Source: Phocoena phocoena (taxonomy: Eukaryota; Chordata; Mammalia; Artiodactyla; Phocoenidae). From it: 64,000 bases of DNA. Below are positions 45,661-64,000 of this stretch, in pieces; position 1 is the stretch's first letter, and every line of letters starts with the position of its first letter. The notes below the pieces were generated by a model, which saw nothing but the letters and a program-made list of their open reading frames with translations, had not been told where the DNA came from and did no database searches. Made by a program: the position numbers and the translations under genes. The DNA lies in the NCBI RefSeq assembly GCF_963924675.1, contig NC_089220.1, positions 166,766,761-166,830,760 on the forward strand. The letters are read 5' to 3'.

Positions 45661-48199
45661 CAATGAAGACATTCTACTATTCTGTTTGATTTTTTTTGTT
45701 CTCTACAGCGAATAAAGACGCGCAAGCCTCTTCCATCTTTTAAAAGGCCTCTAGCTATGGTTTTGTGTCTCTTCTCTTCACAGCCAGATTTCTTGAACAA
45801 ATCATCTAAACTTTACCATCCTTACACACAGCTTATTCACTAGTCAACACCCACCAGGATCTGGATACGGACGAGGTCACAGTAACATTGGTTCAGGCTT
45901 ATGCCTATCACTTGGAAATTGCAGGACTTCAGAAACCACACCCTGTCTCCGTGTTCTCCCCTACCTATTTCTGAGCAAAGCTCACCCTGGCAGAAAAAGC
46001 CACCCTTTTGTGGATGAGAAATTGCAAAAACATAACCTTTTCTGGTGGCCTAGAAAAAGAAACCCCTTTAAGAAAAGGACACGCCTACCTGAAGGCTGAT
46101 GCAGTCCATGGCTTGACAAGTGGCATGTGGGCTGGATTTCAGCTCCTCCTTGCTCCCCTCCGCTAGGCATCCTTGCCGAGGGTACCAGCAGCATGGACGG
46201 TACGACCCATGCAGTAGCTGTGTGTCCGGGATGCTCAGAGCTTTCTCACACGTGGCCATCAACATTCCTCCCATGGGCTGCTCTGGTCCCCTGTGGAAGC
46301 CTGTGGCCTGTGAAGTCTCTGGAGGGGGCATCTTGTGAAGCGCCCTGAATGTGGACACCCTTCCCAGCCCAAGAACTCCCCTAACTGCAGAATCCTTGGG
46401 ATCCTCCAACGGAGCTGCTTTCCCAGGACTTCTCCCACTCTAAAGCTGCAGCAGGATCCCCAGTGAGATGTGGAGACCAGCCTGGCGGCTCCACTGTGTG
46501 GCATGATGGCTACTAGGAAAACAGCTCTTTCTGCTGACATCTTTGCCTATTTTTCTCCACAGGGTTCAGAACCACTCATGGGGTACAGCTGGGGCCATGG
46601 AGCCTCACGGCCCTCTCCACATGCATCCACTTTCCTTACTCCGCACACTTCCCAGCATCAAATCCCAGATGTCCCTCCATGATCCTCTTTTCCCTTCGTG
46701 AAACTCGCCGGCCCAGTGGTCCTCAGACGTCATCAGGGCACCCAAAGGAACTTTACGATGGTAAACTAAGTAAAACTCCCAAATGCTATTTTTTGCCCAA
46801 ATTAGCCAGACATCTGGGTCGAGAGTGTGGTTTAGGGTTTCAGTTTCCTAGAACACAGTAACTCTGTTACAGAAGTGGGGAAATAGTTCCACGACAGCAG
46901 GTCTTTCGAAGTGGGATGGGTTACCTTCTGTCTCCATTGGGAAAATCCAAGTTCACCGCACAGGAGGCTGAGGAAGTGGCTGCTTGTGCTCTGCAAGGCT
47001 ATTTTCAGTCTCCGGAGGCCTGAGACATGGCAAAACAAGTGACATCCAAAGACATCCAAAGGTTAAACAAGGCACATCAGGATCTGACCTTCACACAGTT
47101 CACCGTGGGGGCAGTACGTGGTTCAATATGGGATATATTCCAGTCCAATAAGAAAGGGCCAGTTTGTACTGAGGGATTCTGATTTGTTTGAAAGATCCCA
47201 AAGTACTACTGAGTATGTTGATTATAACTGAATCCAAATTTTTCCAGGGACACATGCCACACTTTTTTTCCCCCCTATTAATCAGCTTTGGAACACTAAA
47301 TTAATAAATGCACTGGTTGTTAACCAGATGATAAGCTTTTACATTTTTGGTCTAGGTTGAATAAACTCAGTGATACTAAAAAGATTAGAGTGTTCAAGAG
47401 AAAAGGAAATACTATTCTTCCCAAGATGATATTCTTGGATATCACTGTCAAAATATGGTCTGACAGGAAAACATTTCAGGAATGATTAAACTTCTTGTGT
47501 GTTTAATGAATTTTTCTTTTTCAGCATTAACTCTCACAAATCCTTCTCAAAATCTTGTGAAGTAGATCAACTTCCTTTCTAATTTGAATAAACCTACAGT
47601 CCTCAAAAATGATACTGATGTTTACTAAGATTCAACATTTAAAAGAAAATCTTTCAATAATACATACATTATGGCTAATTTTATATTTAAAATCAAATGT
47701 CCTTGGATTTTTCTAGGTCCTCTGATATAAATGTGGCATAGTGGAAAATTATATTTAGAAGATTAATTTTGATAGTTCAAGAAACTGGCCAGTTAGACCA
47801 AATTATCAACCTATAACTTGGATACAGATTTGTCTGTGGAACAAAGCCAGAAGGAATTCCCTTTGCTGGTTTGCCCCTTGGGATAGCTGGGTGTGGTTTA
47901 TTTTCTTCTCTGACTGGAACAAAGATATGCAGGAAAATCTTCTTTTACAACTAAAATTCCTTGTTTTTACAAACAAGCTTAAGGAGAAAAAAAAAAAAAA
48001 GCAGCGGATCAAGCCTGGCTTAATCGTTTGCTTATACTGGTGCATATACTGGATTTTTTCCAGATTAACAAAACTAAAGCCACAGGGAAGACGTATGCAG
48101 TCGTATATTTAAGCTACTGGCTCACACACAGTATAATGGCTGAAAGTATATAAAAATATGAAGGCGGAAGAAAAACAGTAAGCAGTTATGAGACATAAC
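45661..48199. other. SINE-free intergenic block upstream of the PRTFDC1 3' end
   Basis: About 2.5 kb with no SINE or LTR. A short poly-A occurs at 47988..48000. No coding exon was supported on either strand. The absence of repeats could reflect conserved or transcribed sequence 3' of PRTFDC1. Confidence 0.3.
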
Positions 48200-49410
48200 A
48201 AGTTTTCTTATTCTTTATTAGTTTAAAGGAAGCTGGAACCCGATAACAATACACCACATACGGTTCAGAACCAAACAAAGGCTGCTTAGTTATTTATTTT
48301 GCATTTGCTCCTTTTAGGAAGTGAGAAAAAACAGCTCTATTGGCACTCAAGTTTACTTTCTATTAAAATCCCCATAAATTAGAAAACCTCTCATAAAACA
48401 GTGGAAATGGAAAAAAAATGTTATTCAGAAAAATCTTTCTTAAGTATCCTAGTTTTCTATAGCGCGTTGGGTCGTGTGATCAGTCTCATAAGGCCACTGA
48501 AAAACATAATTCAACCTCTGTATTCTTCTTTAGGATAATACATAATAGTGTCTTGCCCTCGGATGGAAATACATGAAAAATTTATACTTGCTCAGTTTTG
48601 AGCACTGAAAACACTTCTCCCTCCACCCCCGATTTGCTGTTTCTCATGTCCAGCATGAATAAAAGGATGCCGCTTAGAAACCAGGGCCTTGCTGCCATTG
48701 TATTTTTTCTAATTAAAATTCAGAGTATTAAACACAGTTGAGTACATCCAAGCATACATGACATACCGTTATCACATACCGGAAGCTCCAATCAAGAGCC
48801 CTGGGCGAAGCCCATTTCATAACATCATTAAGATTCATTGTACGCTGCTGTTCAGAAAGACTTTGTCAAAGCAGATAATAATGGCCTGTCAGAAGTGCGC
48901 AAACAGAAATTTATATTAAATTGTCCTTTCCCTCCTTTATTAGGATGGGAATCTACTTGCAGTTCCAGTACATGGGCTCAGAGGTTCAATAAAAAGGCTT
49001 CCAGGTTTTAAGATTGCAAAATATTACCAAAGTAAAGTATTTAAAAAAAAAAAAAGTTAAGTGAAAAATATTTGAGTAACTAGGTGGCGGTATAGTAATC
49101 AAGCATAACGACTTTATCAGAACAAAAGAAGGTGTATCTCAGGGGTGTGAAGGCAGTTTGAGTCTCAAGGCAGAGTGTTTAATTTGGAACAAGTCAAATA
49201 AAAGAATTGCTTTCTTTTCCTTGAGAACCTTTGGGACTCTTCATGTTATGTTATAATCTCAGAAAAGAAAGCTTGCTCATTAAAATTTTTTTTTTTCCTT
49301 TTAAATCCTGCTGAGTGAACATGCCTGGGAGACAAACTTTACATGCTGGCTTCCTGAGTGTAGTCGTAAGTAGGATGTTATCTGTAGATTCGATGGTGAA
49401 AATTACTTCT
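48200..49410 (-). other. PRTFDC1: Probable PRTFDC1 3' UTR
   Basis: This is the sequence directly after the PRTFDC1 stop codon on the minus strand. It is free of SINEs. Two minus-strand AATAAA polyadenylation signals, seen as tttatt in the plus strand, lie at 48938..48943 and 48214..48219. Either could end the transcript; which is used cannot be told from sequence alone. Confidence 0.4.
48938..48943 (-). terminator. PRTFDC1: Candidate polyadenylation signal (AATAAA) for PRTFDC1
   Basis: AATAAA on the minus strand, 468 bases past the stop codon. An alternative, more distal, signal is at 48214..48219. Confidence 0.35.
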
Positions 49411-56849
<7,439 letters not shown>

Positions 56850-57022
56850 CTGAAATAAAAAAACAAGGCAACACAAAAAACACAGCTATTTAGAATATGA
56901 GGCAAATCTGGCTCGTAAGATAAACACACAGTTTGCTGAGAGTTAGAATTTCACAATCAGCTTAGCTGGTCCTCTGCCGTCCATCTAACCCAAATGTTTG
57001 GAGGTAATCTAGGCTTCCAGAT

Positions 57023-57024
<2 letters not shown>

Positions 57025-57066
<42 letters not shown>

Positions 57067-57257
57067 GGTACGCGGGCCTCTCACTGTTGTGGCCTCTCCC
57101 GTTGCGGAGCACAGGCTCTAGACGCGCAGGCTCAGCGGCCATGGCTCACGGGCCCAGCTGCTCCGCGGCATGTGGGAATCTTCCCAGACCGAGGCACGAA
57201 CCCGTGTTCCCTGCATCGGCAGGCAAACTCTCAACCACTGCGCCACCAGGGAAGCCC
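57025..57257 (-). mobile_element. CHR-2 SINE with about 40-bp poly-T, PRTFDC1 intron 4
   Basis: Poly-T 57025..57064, then an intact body ending 'ccaccagggaagccc'. The TSD ccagattc is at about 57017..57024 and 57258..57265. It lies in sense orientation with the gene and about 175 bp upstream of the exon 5 acceptor side. Confidence 0.9.
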
Positions 57258-57265
57258 CCAGATTC

Positions 57266-58029
57266 ATTTTAACAGTCTTTCTGGAATTACTGAGTGCTGC
57301 AATATTGGTGTCTGTACAGGTACAGTCTTTTTATTCATTAAATCCATTAAATAATCTTAATTTTATCATTAAAATATAAGATTATTTTGTCATTTTTAAA
57401 ATAGGTCATGCCCACGGTATCCCCCGCGGATCACACTGACAGAGAAGTCCCCTTGGTATCCTTAACGCATTTGCTATATTCTTAACCATCAACCCATCAC
57501 AACTAGTTAGGGTGTGCATTTTTAGTTTGATTGAGGCTTATCAACGATGCCTATTAACCAACCGGAATACTGGGAGAATACTTGGTTAATTTAATGTCCT
57601 AGTTCACAATTTCTTTTTGTTTCAATCTTATAATGAAAACGCTGTTTAAACTGTTAGTCTGCATTCTTGCCTAATTAAATAAAGTGCACTGCACGTAATT
57701 AAATCTGTTTTTTTGAAAGCTCAGAGCCTTGCAAAACAAGAGTCATCCTTGAAGTGTATAGTGGTGGCTGGGAAGTGGGATTTGTATAGGCACAAATCCA
57801 GAGATATAGTGTCAAAATTAATTAAATACATTTAAAAAATCAAGGTAATGCATACACATGATGAAAATCAAATAGAAAAGTCTAAAGATTTTCTAGATGT
57901 TGATGCGTTTCTAACTGTTAACAGTATTTAAAAATGCTTACGTATTTTATATTAAAGTTATCATGACATTGTACATTACGCATGGCCTAAGTATTAGCAC
58001 CTCTAACAAAAATGGCAATAATTTATTTC
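57266..58029. other. PRTFDC1 intron 4, AT-rich, nothing recognised
   Basis: Includes TAATTA-rich 'cctaattaaataaagtgcac' at about 57670 and 'gcacgtaattaaatctg'. No SINE. No exon 4 was found here. Confidence 0.35.
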
Positions 58030-58622
58030 TTTTTTCATTTTTTCCATTTGATCGAGATATAATTGACATACTCCACTATGTTAGTTTAAGGTGTACAGCA
58101 CGGTGGTTTGACTTAGATATACTGTGAAATGATTACTGCAACAAATTTAGTCAGCAGCCATCCTCTCACGTAGATACGATACAAACAAAAAGCAAAAGAA
58201 GCAAAACCATCTTTTCTTTGTGATGAGGAGTCTTAGGGTTTACTCTTTTAATAACTTTTACATATATCGCTCAGTAGTGTTAACTAGAGTTACCATGCTG
58301 TATGCTACATCTCTAGACTTATCTGACTTACAGCTGGAAGTTCGTGCTTTTTGACCGGCTTCCCCGGGCCCACACCCTGCCTCTGGTAACCACAGATCTG
58401 ACCTTTCTTCCTGTGAGTTTGGCTTCTGTTTTGTTTTATTTTGTTTTAGATTCCACACATAGGTAAGATGACACAGTATTTGTTTTTCTCTGTCCAACCT
58501 ATTTCACTTAGTGTAACGTCTTCAAGGTCCATCCATGTTGTTGAAAACGGCAGGATTTCCTTCGTTTTTTTTTTAATGGCTTAGTAACATTCCACTGTAT
58601 ATGTATACCACACTTCTTTATT
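58030..58622 (-). mobile_element. Old L1 3'-end fragment
   Basis: Plus strand shows 'gagatataattgacatactc', 'tttaaggtgtacagcacggt', 'ggtaaccacagatctgacct', 'ttccacacataggtaagatg' and 'ggcttagtaacattccactg', the reverse complement of an older L1 3' end. It is diverged and interrupted at its right end by a CHR-1. Confidence 0.75.
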
Positions 58623-58637
58623 CGACAATAATTTCTT

Positions 58638-59009
58638 TTTTAAAAATCAATTATTTATTATTATTATTTTAAAATTATTTATTTTTGGCTGCATGGGGTC
58701 TTCGTTGCTGCGCGCGGGCTTTCTCTAGTTGTGGCAAGCAGGGGCTACTCTTCATTGCCGTGCGCGGGCCTCTCATTGTGGTGGCTTCTCTTGTTGCGGA
58801 GCACGGGCTCTAGGTGCACGGGCTTCAGTAGTTGTGGCACGTGGACTCATGTAGTGTGGCTCGTGGGCTCTAGAGCGCAGGCTCAGTAGTTGTGGCGTAT
58901 GGGCTTAGTTGCTCCACAGCATGGGGGATCTTCCCAGACTAGGGCTCGAACCCGTGTCCCCTGCATTGGCAGGTGGATTCTTAACCACTGCACCACCAGG
59001 GAAGCCCCT
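58638..59009 (-). mobile_element. CHR-1 SINE inserted at an L1 edge
   Basis: T/A-rich tail complement, 'ggctgcatggggtcttcgtt', body, reversed head 'ccaccagggaagcccct'. The perfect 15-bp TSD cgacaataatttctt is at 58623..58637 and 59010..59024. Confidence 0.92.
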
Positions 59010-59024
59010 CGACAATAATTTCTT

Positions 59025-60120
59025 AATATCATATAAACCTAGTACATATTTAAATTTTCCCAGTTGTCCTTCAGATGGCTTTTGTTGTAGTCGGTTTGTC
59101 TAATCTAAGACCGTGCACTGGATCTTTAATCTCTTTTCATTTAGAATAGTCTGTAACAATACAAAGGACTTTCTGAGTTCTGCAGAGTACTAAAAAAGTA
59201 AAATTATTTAGCAGGCTCCTAAATGATGGGCATGGGAATACGAGTATAGAAAAACCACCTGCTCTTGAAAGGGAACTATGCAGAAAACTGGAGTTCTTTA
59301 GTGAGTTCTACAGAGCAGTCATTGCATATATATTTATTTTCCTGTAGAGAACATCAACAGTGTTTTCAAACTCTTTCATTAGTGGTATATGGATTGACTC
59401 CTGGATTTTTAGTGGCCTGCCAGTTGTGTGAAAAGCTCACCTCCAAATACAGCAATGCTTTTAGTACCTTTGGAAGATTGGCTCTGCCTTGCAAAACCCT
59501 CCTTGAGTAGAGAGACAGTGACTACCCCAACTTTGGAAGCATTTTCAGTATTGTCCAAGAGAACTAATCTCTTTATACTTTAATGGACCAAGATTAGCTC
59601 CACAAGCTAAGAGACAATGACTAACTCATCTTTATATGATCAGCATGTAACATGGAGACGGGTATGTAGTCGGGGCTCAGAAAACTGCCCGTGGAACAAA
59701 TCAACAATTCCGACCTTCTTTCTTTCTCTAGTTCATTATACTTTTGACACATCCCCTCCATTTTTCTCCTTAAAGATGTATAATCCCTCCTTAACTGAGC
59801 TATTATTAATGTCTATTGCTTTTAATTTTCCTTTAAGAAATCTTCTAAAATCCCTATTTTCTTGACTGGGCAACCTTGGGAATTTTCCAGAACATACTGT
59901 GCCTCCCTTAAACACTTCCAATCTGCTAACTCCAATCACTGAATCTGAGATGTTCACCAGCCCTCATCTTAGTCATCTCATCACACCGAGCTCACTTCCT
60001 CCCAGAAAGCCAGTAAAATCTGTAGCTTGGGAACCTCAGGCAAAAGTCCTATGGGGACTCTCCAGAGTGTGTCCTTTCTTTGCTATTGCATGATCCTGAT
60101 CAAAGCTGATCCCGTCGGGT
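59025..60120. other. PRTFDC1 intron 4, nothing firmly recognised
   Basis: 59025..59160 ('ttcccagttgtccttcagat', 'ctggatctttaatctctttt') may continue an old L1 relic. No exon. Confidence 0.35.
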
Positions 60121-60127
60121 TTCCTAA

Positions 60128-60180
60128 AGAAAAAGAAAGGAAGGAAGGAAGAGAAAAAGAAAAGAAAGAAGGAAAGAGTT
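60128..60180 (+). repeat. (GGAA)/(GAAA)-rich low-complexity tract
   Basis: About 50 bp of purines: 'aaagaaaggaaggaaggaag' then 'aaaaagaaaagaaagaagga'. Confidence 0.85.
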
Positions 60181-60229
60181 ATGCAAATCTAAATGGTTTT
60201 CTTAAATAGGTTATTCCTTTCAGTCTTTC

Positions 60230-60870
60230 AAAATGCAAAATGATCAGCACACCATGGTCTAATCGGCAGCGATGTATTTTTGCGGCTGTGGTCACACCCA
60301 GCAGAGGGATGATGGCAGGAATGATGGGGAGCTGAGCGTGGATGCTGAGTGTGCGCACGAGGGTGAATGTAAACCCCATGGAGAAAGGCATGCAGTCCAG
60401 CGTTTCACTTTATGTGATAATTCACAAAATTGCCAGAATCATCAGTCGGTGGGCATTTCCGTTACTGTTCTCAGCCTAGTCAGATGCAATTTAAAAGGAA
60501 TGATTTAAACAGTTAAGGCAGCCAAGGAGGAAACGTTGGCAGCTTCCGATGCTTCACTCTGGCGTTTGGTTAGAAACTTATTCGGGGTGGGGTGGCACGT
60601 CTCCTGAAATCTTGCACTTAACCTACACATCTGTGTTTTTCCATTGCTGGAGTTGCGCCTGTTTCCATGCGTTTGGTTTTATTCCACCCTTTCAGAGATT
60701 TCTCTTGGACATGAATAAAATCGTCTTGCTTTGATGGATACACACATTTTATGAAGTGCCAGGATTAAATCAACTTTGAAAAAAATCAGCCAGAGAGCAC
60801 ATTGTGCAGACAGCTTAAACACACCAAGTGAAATGCTTTTAATGCTGTGAGCTGAAGGGGCCACTGAACT
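60230..60870. other. Repeat-free intronic block
   Basis: About 640 bp of sequence without repeats, normal base composition, between two purine tracts. It may hold a conserved element. No exon 4 (66 bp in HPRT1) could be identified. Confidence 0.25.
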
Positions 60871-60966
60871 GAATCATTGAGGGCTCCCTGTATTCAACTG
60901 CCGTGACCTACTTAGAACCATGACGCAGCCAGCCTTTCTTGGGAGTTTTCTTCCTTTTGCTTTAAA

Positions 60967-61372
60967 AAAAAGGAGGGAGGGAGGGAGGGAGGGAGGAAAG
61001 AAGGAAGGGAGGGAGGGAGGGAGGAGGGAAGGAGGGAGGGAGGGAGGGAGGAGGGAGGGAGGGAGGGAGGAGGGAAGGAGGGAGGGAGGGAGGAGGGAAG
61101 GAGGGAGGGAGGGAGGAGGGAAGGAGGGAGGGAGGGAGGAGGGAAGGAGGGAGAAGGAAAGGAAGGGAGGGAGGAAGGGAGGGAGGGAGGGAAGGAGGGA
61201 GGGAGGAAAGAAGGAAGGAAGGAAGGAAGGAGAGAGAAAGGAAGGAAGGGAGGGAGGGAGGGAGGGAGGGAGGGAGGAAGGGAGGGAGGGAGGGAGGAAG
61301 GGAGGGAGGGAGGGAGGAAGGGAGGGAGGGAGGGAGGAAGGGAGGGAGGGAGGGAGGAAGGAAGGAAGAAGA
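60967..61372 (+). repeat. Polypurine (GGGA)n/(GGAA)n tract, about 400 bp
   Basis: Unbroken purines on the plus strand, built from GGGA, GGGGA and GGAA units arranged in higher-order repeats such as a recurrent ~28-32-bp block (61080..61150). The reverse strand is correspondingly pyrimidine-only. The long Pro/Leu/Ser and Gly/Arg/Glu frames it creates are not genes. Confidence 0.95.
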
Positions 61373-61443
61373 GGTAATAAAAGAAGCCAAGAAACAGAAG
61401 GGAGCACAGGGGCTGTCTAGAATCTCCCTTTCCTAAATATTTT

Positions 61444-61650
61444 GGTTTTTTTTTTCTTGCGGTACACGGGCCTCTCCCTGTTGTGGCCTCTCCCGTTGCG
61501 GAGCACAGGCTCCGGACGCGCAGGCTCAGCAGCCATGGCTCACGGGCCCAGCTGCTCCGCGGCATGTGGGATCCTCCCGGACCGGGGCACGAACCCGTGT
61601 CCCCTGCATCGGCAGGCGGACTCTCAACCACTGAGCCACCAGGGAAGCCC
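61444..61650 (-). mobile_element. CHR-2 SINE
   Basis: T run, then 'gcggtacacgggcctctccc' to 'ccaccagggaagccc'. The TSD tccctttcctaa(a/c... )attt has one mismatch (61425..61443 and 61651..61669). Confidence 0.88.
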
Positions 61651-61669
61651 TCCCTTTCCTAAACATTTT

Positions 61670-62756
61670 AACTTGGACATCTATAGAGGACTTAAGAAGT
61701 TACATAGTACAGTTACGGGGTTTACAATGCATGGAAAATTATACAGGTGATTTTCCCATGTTTTTAAAAGTCCTTCTATAAACAAATTTGATTTTAAAAA
61801 ATCCTTTCTAACCCTCCCTCTTTCAGGAATCACTGAGCTCCTTCCTGCGCCTTTGGAGAGGGCTGTTCCTTCTGTTTCACCCCCTACTTCGTTCCTGTAG
61901 TTCAAGTGCTCCAATCAGTCAATCAATCAAGTGAACAATCAAGTGGTCTCCTAACTGGTTTCTCTACCTGGAGTCTCTCCCTTCTTTCAGTTAATTCCAC
62001 CTTCCCGTCAGGTGCGTTTTCCCCAAAACACAGCTTCATGATGTCACCACGGCCCAGCAACTTTTGCGGCTCTTCGCTTTTCCGAGCAAGTTACACTAGT
62101 TATTCAACATATTCTATAAACCAAATTCAGTCGACATTTTCAGTTTTTCAAATTATCGTTTTCCTATTTTTGACTCATTTCCTTCAGTCACACTGGGCCA
62201 CTCCTGTCCTCTGGCTCCGCTATTCCCTCCCCTTCCTCCCTCTTTCCACATGCTAATCTCTCTCCCTCTTCGGTGCTATTCCCAGACGTTCTGGTCCCAA
62301 GTAAAACCTCACCCTCTTCTCTCTAAGAGGATTATAGTCCTAAGGAATCATTCCTTCTTTGGATTTCTTTAAGCTCAAGGAAACAGTCTTGTGTGGAAAG
62401 AACCCCTAAAGTTCTTCTCTGGGTACCGAGCATTAAAAAAAAGAAGGCCTGAATAAGTTCATGGCAGACTAATAATATAATAAGTATAACTTCAGTGTAA
62501 ATTTGTTGACTGAGAAATTGTGATTACTCTATGAGAAGTGATAAGTTAGCTGATGGCTTGTAACAACACTTGCAACGCAGATATTCACCCAAAGCATCTT
62601 CCATCCCAGGCAGATACTTATTGCAGTTTCAGACTTTCTTCTACCACCATTAACAAAAGGACCCACTCACTGTTGGGTGCCTTTTCCTTTTAAGTTTTTT
62701 TCCCAGCTGGTGTACATTCTGCATGATGGAAACACTCTGAAGGGCCTCTGAATTTT
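61670..62756. other. PRTFDC1 intron 4, nothing recognised
   Basis: 61920..62350 is C/T-rich unique-looking sequence with many short phrases ending in 'cctccctctttcc'. No exon 4. No SINE. Confidence 0.3.
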
Positions 62757-62882
62757 TTTTTTTTTTCTTTTTTCAGCCACTCTGCCTGGCCTGCAGGATC
62801 TTAATTCCCCGACCAGGGATCCAACCCGCGCCCCCTGCATGGGAAGCACGGAGTCTTAACCTTTGGACCACCAGGGAAATCC
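62757..62882 (-). mobile_element. Short CHR-family SINE
   Basis: Poly-T, 'cagccactctgcctggcctg', 'cccgaccagggatccaaccc' and the reversed head 'gaccaccagggaaatccctg'. It is of the same short type as 42650..42778. Confidence 0.7.
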
Positions 62883-63299
62883 CTGAAATTTATTTTTAAA
62901 GTTCTCTCAAACTCTTAATGGATAGCCTTTTCTGAAAGGCTGAAGAAGGGATGAGCAGAGCAGGCCATATGAATGCCTTTATCCTTTTAAGGAAAAGGAA
63001 ATTCCAAAGGTTAAGTGAAATTTTTTTCATTCTCCACTCTCAGGTGTGTAGCACTCACCAACTCCGTCTAGCCTGGACTCCCGTGGAACACTGAAGCCCT
63101 TCTGCTTCTACAGAGAGAATGTCCCCTCACTCGACATCACTCATCCAGTTCCCAACCAAACCAGCTGGTTCATCGTCCTTCCGTGTGACCAGGTGGGCTT
63201 CTATTTACCCTTTCCTTCTGCCATGTCCGCCCATTCCCAAACTTAACTGAAGAGGTCTTTCTGATTTCTATCTAAGAGAAAGAGGAGCCTGCACTCACT
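62883..63299. other. PRTFDC1 intron 4, nothing recognised
   Basis: No repeat or exon recognised. Confidence 0.3.
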
Positions 63300-63800
63300 C
63301 GATCACCAAATACTTATTCCGACCTGTTGCAGACTAGGTACGATGCACAATGCTGGGATAGAATGGTCCCTGCCGCCATCACACTGACATCCTGGTGGGG
63401 GAAATGGGCAAATAAAATAAATAAGCCCCAAATAAACACCGGAAATTATGGAAAAGGCTTCAGTGGAAACAGGGTGGGTATAGAGACTTAATGGAGAATG
63501 TGGGGCGGGGGGACGGCTAGAGGGGAAGAGCTTGTGCTCATTTCAGACCGAGAGTCGGGGAAGGCCTCCCTTACACAGGAGCCTTTAGGCTGAAATCTGA
63601 CGGAGAGGAGGAAAGTGGATTCCAGGTGAAGGCCACGGCTTGTCCGAGGTCTTGGCAGGAAGGAGCTTAGCCAGCGTGCTTACTGCACTGCGAGGTGGAG
63701 GTGAACGCTGTACCATGATGCTGGGAGGGAGACAGGGCCAGATCACGTGGGTCTTTGAGGCTGTGATAAGGAGGTCGGACTGTAATCTCAGAGCACTGGG
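63300..63800 (-). repeat. Ancient mammalian interspersed repeat, family unassigned
   Basis: The phrases 'gcacaatgctgggatagaat', 'catcctggtgggggaaatgg', 'gattccaggtgaaggccacg', 'ggaaggagcttagccagcgt' and 'gggccagatcacgtgggtct' follow a widespread old mammalian repeat order. Strand assignment is tentative. Confidence 0.4.
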
Positions 63801-63968
63801 TTGCCAGGTAAAATACAGAACATCCAGATACATCTGAATTTCAGATAAAGAACAACTTTTTAGTTTACGTGTGTTCCAAATATTGCATGGGACATACTTA
63901 TGCTGAAAATTTATTCATTGCTTATTTGAAATTCAGATTTAACTTGGCATCCTGTTTTTGCTTTGTTT

Positions 63969-63989
63969 TGTTTTTTTTTTTTTTTTTTT
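63969..63989. repeat. Poly-T run at the right edge
   Basis: About 20 T residues near the window end. It could be the tail of a minus-strand SINE cut off by the edge. Confidence 0.7.
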
Positions 63990-64000
63990 ACTAAGTCTGA

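Noticed and set aside
1..48000. Exons of ARHGAP21 or another neighbour
   Set aside because: No exon with homology and splice sites was recognised; the human map places this side of PRTFDC1 as intergenic.
60874..61631. Long Leu/Pro/Ser-rich and Gly/Arg/Glu-rich frames (up to about 239 codons)
   Set aside because: They are translations of the polypurine simple repeat and an adjacent SINE; there is no gene evidence.
56850..64000. PRTFDC1 exon 4 (66 bp in HPRT1)
   Set aside because: I looked for the reverse complement of a coding segment like NDQS...GGDDLSTL and did not find it; it is probably beyond the window.

Overview
This is mammalian nuclear DNA, almost certainly from a whale or dolphin. 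The main clue is at least ten copies of the roughly 200-bp CHR-2 SINE and many of the roughly 300-bp CHR-1 SINE. Both are tRNA-Glu-derived families of the cetacean/hippo/ruminant clade, and the young near-identical CHR-2 copies point to Cetacea. I saw no BovB or Bov-tA elements, which argues against a ruminant. Bacterial-style operons, origins and CRISPR arrays are absent.

One protein-coding gene is recognisable: PRTFDC1, the paralogue of HPRT1, on the minus strand at the right side. Its last five coding exons are at 56849..56832, 55489..55407, 54919..54873, 50555..50479 and 49458..49411. All have consensus splice sites and together they read through without a break to the stop codon. Exon lengths of 18, 83, 47 and 77 bp equal those of HPRT1 exons 5-8. 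The PRPP-binding loop carries the Asp-to-Gly change typical of PRTFDC1. Exons 1-4 lie beyond the right end or were not found. A long SINE-free block at about 48200..49410 is the likely 3' UTR. In human, PRTFDC1 lies at 10p12.1 and the flank 3' of it, towards ARHGAP21, is intergenic, which fits the absence of exons in 1..48000 here.

Layout: 1..23600 is intergenic sequence with CHR SINEs, MIR and MLT1 relics, a retroviral LTR, a large AT/GT-centred palindrome (8431..8546) and an L1 copy that appears to carry 3'-transduced sequence (17081..17797). 23629..30318 is a full-length but inactive L1 with a perfect 14-bp target-site duplication (TSD). 30319..48200 is intergenic with a MER2-type DNA transposon split by a CHR-2, a solo LTR, MLT1-type LTRs and a cluster of SINEs at one target site (42642..43424). 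48200..64000 is PRTFDC1 and its introns, holding a 5'-inverted L1, paired CHR-1 SINEs, a SINE-free candidate regulatory block (55500..56330) and a polypurine tract of about 400 bp (60967..61372).

I found no previously undescribed gene system. The points of interest are PRTFDC1 conservation and several well-preserved retrotransposition structures. Repeat family names are from memory of consensus sequences and were not checked by a search.
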